A DNA stretch of 64,000 bases from Porphyridium purpureum (Eukaryota; Rhodophyta; Bangiophyceae; Porphyridiales; Porphyridiaceae). This document shows, one piece after another, positions 30,247 through 38,954 of the stretch (its first letter is position 1; the number at the start of each line of letters is the position of its first letter). The stretch covers positions 248,001 through 312,000 of the forward strand of contig VRMN01000014.1 of assembly GCA_008690995.1 (NCBI GenBank), given 5' to 3'. Made by a program: the position numbers and the translations under genes. The notes below the pieces were generated by a model. That model searched no databases and was not told where the DNA came from. It saw only the letters and a list, made by a program, of their open reading frames with translations.

Positions 30247-31471
30247 TCAAGAATCATTTTCGAGATGCTCGCGCGAAAACAGAATGATGATCAGCAATCT
30301 TCGCACCGCCACCTTGATGCCACCCTTACCAAGCCAGAAGGAGCAAGAAAAAGACACGAAAGGGTAGCCCGCTGTGTCCCCCCATAAAGTCAATCTGGTC
30401 GAAAAGCGGGTTGGGAGTCGATAAAAACACAAGCACCGAGAAGAAGCCGAGGTGGCGCGCCGCAAAGTCGAGCATGTTTTTTCTTCAGCTCGTCCGGCCA
30501 GAACTCGATACGCATCGCGCAAAAATCATACTATGCTCTGGGGACACCGAGGGCGCCCCTATCTGACTGGCCGGCACCCGACACGGACGATCGAGCAGAA
30601 TTGCGTGACCGCCGCGTGGGCCGCGCGTGGGACATGCCACGAGTTATCACTTCGCTTTCTGCGAGAGCCAAGTCAAATGAAATAGCTGGCGGCGCACTGT
30701 GACGCTGCGACTACTCAAAAAGTCTCATGCGCGAGCCACGACCTAGATTCCTAGAACCGGTCGAGGCTGCGGTATCATTCTCCAGCTCATGAAGTACCGC
30801 AGCGAGCGACCGTTTGGGCGGCGGTGTCTCTTTTCCGTTCAGACCACGGCCGACCGCATCAATCAGTCGTGGAGCGGGCAGCGTGTCGGTAAATGACTCG
30901 ATGTTGGCTCTCGTTGCGGCGCGCGCGATTAAAAAAACGGCGGCAACTCGCCGAGAGTTGTGCCATATCCCCACAAAAAGCACTCGTATGCGACCTTGCT
31001 GAATATGTGCACCATGGGAATGACAATCTCACACCATAAGCCTTCGGCGCTCTCCACAGAGTCAAGACGCCGCGTGCTAAAGTCTAGCGTGTCGCACTCG
31101 GACACAATCAGCGTGGTCCGCGCAATGTGCGGTGCCAGGTAGAGCACGAACGTGTGCAAGCCGGAGCCCATTCTTGCAGAGATCAGCATGCCCAAAACCA
31201 CCCACCGAACAAACCACCGCACTTCTTGCGCAGCCGTGCTCCACGTACGCTCATGGACGCACAAGCGGCATCCCACGAGTGCCTAACACAGCGCGATGAC
31301 TCCCGCTAAAACGTCACGTGCACGCATACACACCATGCGAGACGCACGCACGAACATGCACAGCACTGCGCGAAGCGGCACCCGACTGTACGTCGCCATC
31401 CCACTCATGATGCCCGCGTCGGCGACTCTGCATTTGCGCACGTGCCGCTCGCGCGTGCGCGCCAGGCACAA
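30247..31471 (-). pseudogene. VMP1/EPG-3-like gene with disrupted frame
   Basis: Homologue of vacuole membrane protein 1, an ER lipid scramblase of the DedA superfamily needed for autophagosome formation and lipid handling. Conserved blocks appear in the right order but in different frames. GSGLHTFVLYLAPHIARTTL and LWGYGTTLGELPPFF lie in 30929-31276. ELPP is followed at a T7 run (plus-strand A run near 30931) by FLIARAATR in another frame (30711-30983). HLGFFSVLVFLSTPNPLFD lies in a third piece (30326-30475). GKGGIKVAVRRLLIIILFS returns in a fourth (30247-30522). An in-frame TAG at 31283-31285 also interrupts the likely preceding helix. At least three shifts and one or two stops are needed. 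It is either a decaying gene or an error-rich stretch; neighbouring genes are clean, which favours decay. Confidence 0.75.
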
Positions 31472-31823
31472 AGTCCATCGGGATGCTCCTTCCGACGCTG
31501 GTCGTGCGCATCGGCGTGACGCCGTGCTTTTATCTCGGCTTCATCTAACTAGACAACTACGAAAGCATACATGCAGCCATGACCCAGAACCCAAAGAAGG
31601 ATTTCGGTGCCGCGGTCGGTGCCAAGCCCTGCTCGGTGGCGACCTGACGCGCACGACGAGCTTGTCGCATGCCGTGACGACGCTCGCGCACCGCGCATGT
31701 ATTCGCATATATAAATGAGTGTGTGGATTTCTGTTTGACCGAGCAGGATGGCCACCGCGACTTGTGATGGCCACCGAGCTCGTTACGCTAGCGCGCTCCG
31801 TGATGCAAGCGAAAGACACTGCT
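31472..31823. other. Intergenic with TATA-like stretch
   Basis: Contains ATATATAAA at about 31707-31715, readable as a TATA box on either strand. It might serve the minus-strand VMP1-like gene. No gene seen. Confidence 0.4.
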
Positions 31824-32741
31824 TCATGATTGGCTCGCAACTTCGGCCGGATAAAGCGGCGGTTTTCCATTCAGGCGCCATGTGGCCCATTGCAGCGCGG
31901 AAGCAAACACCAGGAACGAGGGCAACGGAAGCAGGATTTTGCCGGCAATGGCGTTGGGCGTGACGCGGGCAAACTGCAGCGCGGCCCATGCGGCCGACGC
32001 GAGCACAGCAAGCACCAGACTTGCGCCAGTGCCTTCGTCCTTCTTCACATTGACCACGTGGTTCCAAAGGTCGCCGAGCGTGAGGTGCCAGCAAAACCAG
32101 ACGATGGGCGCCGACAGCAACATGCCGTCTGCGGCGTGCACCACCAGAAGCGCAGAAAGTGGCCGCAACACAAAACCAATGATGCTCCACACGATGGGGA
32201 ACACGACGGTTGGCGGGAACCAGCGCGGGCGGCGCACCTCTTTCACCTCGGTCTGCGTCGGGCGCCGCGAGTTCAGCGGGGAGAAAATGCGCGAGCGAAT
32301 GGACAGGAACGCAAAGAACAAGTACACGATCACGTCGCGCGCGTTCCGTCGCAGCCCGAAATGTTTAACCACGTAGAGCAGCGCGACGTCCATGCCTTTG
32401 AGCGCGAGCGCCATGCACACAATCTGGCTCAAGCACGCGCCGATGTACAGCCCAATCATCTCATAGTCTGGACGGCGCTGCTGCGAGGGCGAGCTGGCCG
32501 CGAATTCCGCTGTCGGCGCGTCCTTGCGCGGCGACACGTGCAGCCTCGCGCCACGCGCTCTCTCCGTCCTTTCCGCGCGCGGCCGCACTGCCCCAGCAAA
32601 CTTGCCTTCACGTCTCAGCATTGTCGTCGAGCCGTGCCGCGACGACGCAGTATGGCGCCACGTCGCTGTGCCGTCGAATCCTGCACGCGCCGGCGCAAAC
32701 GCCACCACGCACGGCACTGGCGACCCTGTCGCACGCTTCAT
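31824..32741 (-). CDS. TspO/MBR-like membrane protein with long N-terminal leader
   Basis: A 305-aa protein whose C-terminal part resembles the tryptophan-rich sensory protein / translocator protein family, which binds porphyrins and steroids. RPRWFPPTVVFPIVWSIIG corresponds to the family's first helix (P.W.PP..vF..vW), and later helices carry FCWHLTLGDLWNHVVN and ALQWATWRLNG. Two extra hydrophobic stretches precede the domain (about residues 95-150). The first 90 residues are basic, Ala/Ser-rich and nearly acid-free with Phe near the start (VVAFAPARAGF), like a red-algal plastid transit peptide. The ATG at 32741 is the first in frame; the frame further upstream has only non-ATG codons. A distantly related membrane protein remains possible. 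Confidence 0.65.
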   Translation of the reverse strand: MKRATGSPVPCVVAFAPARAGFDGTATWRHTASSRHGSTTMLRREGKFAGAVRPRAERTERARGARLHVSPRKDAPTAEFAASSPSQQRRPDYEMIGLYIGACLSQIVCMALALKGMDVALLYVVKHFGLRRNARDVIVYLFFAFLSIRSRIFSPLNSRRPTQTEVKEVRRPRWFPPTVVFPIVWSIIGFVLRPLSALLVVHAADGMLLSAPIVWFCWHLTLGDLWNHVVNVKKDEGTGASLVLAVLASAAWAALQFARVTPNAIAGKILLPLPSFLVFASALQWATWRLNGKPPLYPAEVASQS

Positions 32742-32904
32742 CGCGGCACACACGAAAGTGAAGACCGATGCGGCGCGGATGCCAGGAGGGTGCCGTGAGC
32801 CTGTCCTTGCCCAGTCTGTGCAGCGACGCCTGACGCTTGGTGTGAGTACCCCCCGCGGCACAAGGCGCAGACAGGTCGCTCCCACACAGAATCTCGCGGA
32901 GCTC

Positions 32905-32985
32905 AACCGCTTATCGGCCTATCAGCTTACTGGTCTAACGGTCTATCGGCGTATCGGTCTACCGGTCTACCCGGTTTCTTTTTTA
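32905..32985. repeat. Degenerate 8-10-bp tandem repeat upstream of the TspO-like gene
   Basis: Roughly eight imperfect units around TATCGGTC / TACCGGTC / TAACGGTC, in the 350 bp between the TspO-like start and the end of the ClpR gene. The unit contains a MYB-like AACGG/CCGTT core in one copy. Confidence 0.65.
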
Positions 32986-33091
32986 TCTCTTCTGGGTGTA
33001 CACTTGTAACTGGACGTGCGCCCGTGGCGGTGTGATGTAGAGAGAGACACAGACTAGCAGAGACCGCGTGGTGCTGGTGCTGACGACGCGT

Positions 33092-33880
33092 CTACTTGCC
33101 ATCCATGGCAGACATGAAGGATGGCGTTGGCGTCGGCAGGTCCTTGGTGCTTTGCAGCACCTTGTCGATGAGGCCGTACTCCTTGGCGGCGACCGGGTCG
33201 AGGTACTTTGTGCGCGCGGCGTCGGCCGCGACGATCTCGATGTCCTTGCCGCAGCACTCGGCGATGATTTGCAGCGTGACCTTGCGGTTGAGCAGCACCT
33301 CCTTGGCCTTGATCGCAATGTCCGCCGCCTGGCCGCGCGCCTGCGAGCGCGGCTGCAGCAGCATGACCGTCGCGTTGGGCAGCGCTGCGCGGTTGCCCTT
33401 GTCGCCGTTCGCCAGCAGCATCGCCGCGGCGCCAAACGCCTGGCCCAGGCAGATGGTGTGCACCGGTGGCGTGATGTAGTTCATGGTATCCGCGATCGCA
33501 AACGCCTCGGTCTCGAACCCGGCGGGGCTTCCGTCGGGGTTGGTGGTCCCCGTCGAGTTGATGTACATGAAAATGGGCTTGGACGCGTCGTTGTACTGCA
33601 AGTAGAGCAGCTCCGCGATGATCAGCTCGGTGACGGCCGGCACGAGCGGCATGCCAATGTACACGATGCGGTTGTGCAGCAGCAGCGACGGCAGATCCGG
33701 CGGCGGCCCAATCCGCGCGCCTTCGTAGCTCGACGCGCCCGACTGCATCATCCTGACGACGCCGCCCGCGCCGCCCGCCGCGCGCCGCGCCACTGCGACG
33801 CCATGCCCCGCCCGGCTCACGCTCGTTCGCCGCGCCGCGCGGCCACGCCCGACAACCCCCGTGCCCACAAACCCAATCAT
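33092..33880 (-). CDS. ClpR-type (non-catalytic) Clp protease subunit, probably plastid
   Basis: A 262-aa ClpP-family protein. The fold markers are present: NRIVYIGMPL, INSTGTTNPDG, ATVMLLQP. Both key catalytic positions are changed. The Ser segment normally GQAASMG reads GQAFGAA, and the His segment normally MIHQP reads MLLQP. This is the mark of ClpR subunits, which sit in the cyanobacterial and plastid ClpPR core ring without proteolytic activity. The nearest resemblance by motif is to plant ClpR2 (STGTT). The start is the ATG at 33880, giving a leader MIGFVGTGVVGRGRAARR typical of red-algal plastid targeting. The frame extends upstream to 34279 but is low-complexity there. Confidence 0.85.
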   Translation of the reverse strand: MIGFVGTGVVGRGRAARRTSVSRAGHGVAVARRAAGGAGGVVRMMQSGASSYEGARIGPPPDLPSLLLHNRIVYIGMPLVPAVTELIIAELLYLQYNDASKPIFMYINSTGTTNPDGSPAGFETEAFAIADTMNYITPPVHTICLGQAFGAAAMLLANGDKGNRAALPNATVMLLQPRSQARGQAADIAIKAKEVLLNRKVTLQIIAECCGKDIEIVAADAARTKYLDPVAAKEYGLIDKVLQSTKDLPTPTPSFMSAMDGK

Positions 33881-35580
33881 ACCACCCGCTTTCCCCTCAC
33901 CACAAACTCCCACCGCACACAAGCAAGTCCCCTCCCCGTTCCTGCTGGCGCGCCTGCTTCCTGCTTCTCCCCGCTCTCCCCGTCGTCCCTCCCCTGCTTC
34001 TCCCCCGTCGCCCTTCTTTCCCCTCGTCCTCCTCTCGTTCTCTCTTTCCATCCACTTGTCTCTGCCTCGCCGCCTCCACCCGCGACGACACGCAAAAACG
34101 AGAACGAAAAAAAAAAACGCCAAGGGTTGCCTGTAGGGTTTCTCTGCGCGCGACTCGGCTCGGGCGATGCGCACATGCAGTGCGAGCCGGTGGGCGTGTG
34201 CTCCGCTCGGCGTCGCGCGCGCGTGCGCCACTACGTCACACACGGCGCAGCGCGGCATCCCGTTACGGCCACCACGCACCGACCACCGTCATCACCACCG
34301 CGCGCGCGCGCGCTTGCTGCATCATCCACATCGATTCCTTTTACACATGCCTACACACACATATATATATATATTCACGGATACAGTGCCGCCGTTTCTG
34401 CGGTTGACACACAACAAGCAACCCCGCACCGCTCGTCTCTCACACCGCCATCCTCACACCACCATCCTCACTCCCAACCGCATCTGCCATCGCGTCACGC
34501 GCGGTCCCTCGTTCCTTCTTCCTCCTCCTCCCCCAACTCCACGCCTTCCACTCCCTCTCGCTCCTCCTCGCTGTACCCCCCACCTCTCACTGTACACCCA
34601 CCGATCCATCGCACTGATCACACGACCGCCAGCTCCATTTCAACCGATCCGACCCGACACCAAACCTGTGAGGAAAATAAATGCCGCGGCGTGGCGCGCC
34701 GCCATCACGGCAGTAGGAGAGACCGCGGGAGACGCGCGAACACCAGAGCGTGCCGCGCACAAGCCGCGTCGCACCGCAGCACAAACCCGCGCGCCGCTTG
34801 CCGCGCTTAACACCTCTCCCACCAACCCGCGCGTGTCGCGCACCCACGCCCCATTCCCACCCTCGCCATCCTTCCACACGCCGTCCCTCCCTCACACACC
34901 AACACACACACACAGCAGCTCTCACACAGCACACCAGGACTTGACACACACCACATCAAACCCCTCTTCATGCCCTCCCCTCCCCTCCTTCCCCCTTTCT
35001 CCTTCTCCTTCCGTGTACACCGAGTACACTATATTCTGTGTACAGTGCGTACAGTGCCCCCACCACCCTCCTTCCGCATCAACACCTGCCAGCACCTCAC
35101 GGCACCCCCCACCCGCATATCGAACGCACAGCTGTACCCCCACGTACAGTCCCCCCCCCACACCCGTGGATCCCAAAATGAGAAGGCGGCCGCTTTTCTG
35201 TAGCGAGGCGCGTTCGTCCAATTTGCAGCACGAACGCACACGCCAACCGAGTGAGGCACCAGAAAGTAGAATGCAAAGTAGAATACTGAAGAGAAGAGAG
35301 AACGGGATGTTTGAGTCAGGGGGGGGGAAAGGAGGGGTGTTTGAATAGGGAAGAAGCGGGAGGTATAGTAGAATGAGGGTGTTTGTATAGGGGGAGTGTG
35401 TGTGTGTGTGTGGTGCGGTGGTGGTGCGGTGAAAAGCAGGAGGCGGGAATGCCAAGGGGGTGAGAGGGTGGGGAAGACACTCAGAGAGGGAGAGCGAGAG
35501 TGGGTAGGTGGTGGTGAGGGTGGGTTTGGTTTGGTTTGGGTTTGGGTGGGGGAGTTTAGGAAAGGGTTGGTTGGGGAGTG
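33881..35580. other. Intergenic, pyrimidine-rich, with GTAC motifs
   Basis: 1.7 kb with no supported gene. It is strongly C/T-rich on the plus strand. It holds an (AT)n stretch at about 34360-34373, CTGTAC/GTACAG motifs near 34571, 34590, 35014-35053 and 35134-35149, and G-rich tracts at 35310-35570. Long frames here (for example 34922-36679, minus) are Pro/His/Arg low-complexity shadows. Confidence 0.55.
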
Positions 35581-36505
35581 ATGTCACGGTACGATTACCG
35601 CGGGAGGTGCGCGCGGCGATTACTACGATCGGCCGGCGCCGCCGCCGCCGCCGCCAGATCGGTACGGCGGGCGCGGCGCGTATGATACGTACGCGCCCCC
35701 GGTGAGGGGCGGCCCGCCGCCGGGGTACTACGATCGCGGGTACGACGCGCGCGACCGGTACGGCCCGCCAGCGCGGTACAGGGACTACTCGCCAGAGAGG
35801 AGGCACCACCGCAAGAAGACGTCCAAGAAGAGCAAGAAGAGCTCCAAGTACAGCAGCAGCTCGAGCGACTCGAGCTCCAGCGACTCGGACTCGGGATCCA
35901 GCGACTCGTCCAGCGATAAGAAGAAGTCCAAGAAGAAGAAGAGCAGCAAGAGCAAGAAAAAGTCGGGCGCCACAGACGCCGCCACCGCGGCCATGATGAT
36001 GCAGATGGGCATGAACCCGGCCATGGCGGGCATGGGCGGTATGGGCGGCATGGGCATGAATGGCATGGGCATGAACGGCATGGGCGGTATGGGCATGAAC
36101 CCGATGATGGGCGGCGGCATGGGCATGGATCCCATGATGGGCGGTATGGGCGGCATGGGTGGCATGGGCATGGGCGGCATGAACGGCATGGGTATGGGCG
36201 GCATGGGCATGAACCCGATGATGGGCGGCGGCATGGGCATGGATCCCATGATGGGCGGCATGGGAGGTATGGGTATGGGCGGAATGGGCATGGGAGGTAT
36301 GGGTATGGGCGGAATGGGCGGCGGTATGCCGCAACAACCCATGCTGGCGCTTCCTGCGCCCGACATGGGCGGCGGAATGGGCGGCGGAATGGGCGGCGGA
36401 ATGGGCGGCGGAATGGGCGGCGGAATGGGCGGCGGAATGGGCGGCATGCAGAACGGCGGCGGGATGGGCGGAATGCCTGGCGGCGACGGCTTCAATCCGT
36501 TCTAA
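35581..36505 (+). CDS. SR- and Met/Gly-rich low-complexity protein (frame shifted near the start)
   Basis: Unrecognised, strongly disordered protein. From about 35605 one open frame encodes a Tyr/Arg/Pro-rich front (GDYYDRPAPPPPPPDRYGG), a Lys/Ser block (about 35800-35960) with SSSSSDSSSSDSDSGSS like an SR protein, then about 160 residues of MGG/MGMG repeats and a short tail. That frame has no ATG at its front and begins right after a TGA at 35579. The only well-placed ATG (35581, MSRYDYRG) is one frame off and would read straight into GGARGDYYDR if one base were absent near 35603. This is either a one-base error or a recent frameshift. The composition suggests an RNA-associated or phase-separating protein, but no function can be assigned. 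Confidence 0.6.
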
Positions 36506-37229
36506 GCTACTCTGTTCAGTTTTTGTCGCTTGGTTGTGCTGTGCGCCTGAGGAAACCACGTCGTGCGCAGCAGGAGCCTGCGTGCGACGCCATCCCGGAG
36601 GCCCTTCCTCTCTGCCGCGCAAGCACACCGCGGACCCGCGTGCGGTCCTGCTCATGACCGACGGCGCGCCTTCAGGCATCTATCATCACGCCAGCCGGAC
36701 GCTCGTGCAAGCTCGCGCATGCGCGTGCACCCCATCCTTTTTTTTCTTCCAGCACCGTTTTGACGGGGTTATTACGATAGTTGTTGATGTTGTTGTTGAT
36801 GATGATGATGTTTGTTTGTTTGTTTAGCGTCTTGTTCTTGATGTTGGTGCCGCTGCAAGGCGCGTGCGGTCGCCTGTGTCGGGCGCCGCGCGCGCCACGC
36901 GGTGTGCGCGCACCACACGATAAACACGCGGGACGCCGCAGCCCGTTGAGCCGAACTCCCGCTGTACCCTATCCACCAGAAACCCCGCTGTACCCCTGTG
37001 TTCAGTTGGTGGCCACTTTTTCGGGTTTTTCTTCGGTGATGCCGTGGCGTGCGGTTGTGGCGCGCGCACGTGAGAGCGCCGGGGGGGACAGCGCACGCAC
37101 GCCGGCGGGGAAGGAGACAGGGTGCGGCGTGGCCGATTCAGCGGTGGTCTGCGCGCGCGCGCACGTCTGGCCGAGTCTGTGCGCGAGATCGCCCGCCGCC
37201 GCGCAGCATGAAGATCCGCGTCGAGCTGG
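36506..37229. other. Intergenic
   Basis: 0.7 kb. Contains a T run, a TTGTTGATGATG repeat at about 36781-36812 and two CTGTAC motifs (36962 and 36988). ATG 37208 belongs to the discussion of the next gene. Confidence 0.5.
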
Positions 37230-38588
37230 ATGTGGACGCCGCAGATCTGGACCGCGTCACCGCGCTCGTCGACGCGTTTGGCCGCCTGCCGCGTCGCTGG
37301 CGGCGCCTCCGGGCTGCCGTCTGCGCGCGACGCCGTGACGCTCAATGTCGCCGGCGCAAACAGTGCATCGCAAGCGAGCGCCTATGGTAACGCCGGCGTG
37401 CGCGCCGCGGAGCACGACGCCGCTAAGCCGCCGCGCATCCTCACAGAGACAGAGGTGGAGACGCAACTGATCGCGCCGCCGGAGATGAAAAGCACGCCCG
37501 TGCTTGATCACGTGCCGGCCGGGATCCCAGGTGCCGCAAAGGTCGCGCCGTGGCCGCCGCTTTCCGCGGCCAGTGCGACAGGCGGATCGGGCGCAGCTCC
37601 CGCGCCGTATCCGGCATACGGCACGCCTGGCAGCAACTATGCGTCGGCCAGCTCCGTGGCGACAGGCTCTCCTCAAGGAGCGTCGGACGTTCCCTATCCA
37701 GCGGGGCCGAATGCCGGAGGCGCTTACGGCAAGTCGAACTTGCAGCCGGACTCAGCATCCGCATACCCTCTAGCAACATCTGTGTCATCTAGTTCGTTTG
37801 GGGCGCACCCTCCGTCAGAATCCGGAGCGCCGTCCCCCCACGCAGCTGCTCCTCAACAAGCACAGGTGTCTTACCCGCCGTACGATCAAGCGCAGCATCA
37901 GCAGCAAGCATCTTCGATCATGTCGGCGGCTGTGCCCGCACCGTTCGGAAGCCAGATGGGGTCGCAGGCGCCGGCTGCCGCACCTCAGCAGAGCGCGAGC
38001 GGGCGACTCCATGACGACCTTCGGCGCGTAATTTTGCAACTGGCATCCGTGGAAGAGGTGACGTCAATGGTGAATGGCATGCTGGCAAGTCAAGCGGTAG
38101 GCGCGAGCGAGCTGGAAGCAGCTTTCCGCGGCGTGCTGTTCAGCGATGCGGAAGTGGGCGCGCGCGCCGACCGCAACTTGACCATCCTGCCGCTGATCGA
38201 CGTGCTGTGCGGCATCGAGCGCGGCGTTCAGACGCAGCTCAAGGAGTCGCTGCTGCGCACGTGCCTCAACGAGCTCAGCAAGGACCGCGCCATCGACGTG
38301 GACCGTTTTGAAATCTTTGCGTATGCTGACTGTTTTGCAAGCTTCTGCTTCTTTGGTGTGGTCCCCCTCTCGGCTGCGATCAAAACGTGCCTGTCCATGC
38401 TGCAGTATACGCAGCGCCGGTCCGCAGCTGTCACCTCGCTTGGCAAGATTGTCGAGTTGTGCGGGGACACGATTGTGCAGCAACTCGATGCCGCGCTCAT
38501 GCAACAGCTGCTGTCGACCATGCACGGCATCCAGGATCCAGAGCTCGCGTACGACGTCGAGTATATTGTCGGGAATCTACGAGTTTAG
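37230..38588 (+). CDS. Protein with Pro/Ala/Ser-rich front and helical MIF4G-like C-terminus
   Basis: A 452-aa frame. Residues 1-255 are low-complexity (Pro, Ala, Ser, Gln, Tyr). Residues 260-452 form an ordered helical domain. Its second half, FCFFGVVPLSAAIKTCLSML followed by SLGKIVELCGDTIVQQLD, follows the pattern of MIF4G/eIF4G-type HEAT repeats (helix ending FxGel, then CLxxLL, then LxxLLxxiG). A role in translation or RNA metabolism is therefore possible but weakly supported. Two ATGs compete: 37230 in the main frame, and 37208 in another frame that opens with MKIRVELDVDAADLDRV, a more protein-like start. The second would need a one-base shift near 37300 to join the body. Confidence 0.6.
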   Translation: MWTPQIWTASPRSSTRLAACRVAGGASGLPSARDAVTLNVAGANSASQASAYGNAGVRAAEHDAAKPPRILTETEVETQLIAPPEMKSTPVLDHVPAGIPGAAKVAPWPPLSAASATGGSGAAPAPYPAYGTPGSNYASASSVATGSPQGASDVPYPAGPNAGGAYGKSNLQPDSASAYPLATSVSSSSFGAHPPSESGAPSPHAAAPQQAQVSYPPYDQAQHQQQASSIMSAAVPAPFGSQMGSQAPAAAPQQSASGRLHDDLRRVILQLASVEEVTSMVNGMLASQAVGASELEAAFRGVLFSDAEVGARADRNLTILPLIDVLCGIERGVQTQLKESLLRTCLNELSKDRAIDVDRFEIFAYADCFASFCFFGVVPLSAAIKTCLSMLQYTQRRSAAVTSLGKIVELCGDTIVQQLDAALMQQLLSTMHGIQDPELAYDVEYIVGNLRV

Positions 38589-38954
38589 CCAGAATCTTTT
38601 CTATATTGATTTTTACTGGCTGTAGACATTGGAGCTGGATTCGATCGCTCACACAACTGCGTGTTGGACGTTTGAAACGGCCGCGCATTCCAAGGATCAC
38701 CTGCGGGCGTGCTGGTTATATATATGTTACACTATCTATCTAGAAGACACTACTCCCGAGTATGGCAAAGCTATCTCTCTCTCCCTAACGATGATCACGT
38801 TTTCGTCTGGCTCTGCAAACTGCTGTTAGTCTAAGCCTTGTACCCTTTCACTCTGTACCACCCAAAAAAAAAAAAAAAAAAAGAAGCCCGCGCGCGTCTC
38901 GCAGTCAGTGCGGCCGCGCAACCGTGCCTGCGTGTCGTGATCCCGACCCACACT
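38589..38954. other. Intergenic with A19 run
   Basis: A convergent 3' region between the MIF4G-like gene and the ABCG gene. A run of 19 A at 38864-38882 is preceded by TGTACC motifs. No gene. Confidence 0.6.

Noticed and set aside
31830-32798. 322-aa plus-strand frame over the TspO-like gene
   Set aside because: Arg/His-rich antisense shadow without hydrophobic pattern or motifs.
33068-34810. 580-aa plus-strand frame over the ClpR gene
   Set aside because: Antisense shadow of ClpR; the opposite strand carries clear family motifs.
34922-36679. 585-aa minus-strand frame, rich in Ala-His and Pro
   Set aside because: It is the antisense shadow of the MGG-repeat gene and flanking pyrimidine tracts. 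Its composition is pure low complexity and no domain is visible.
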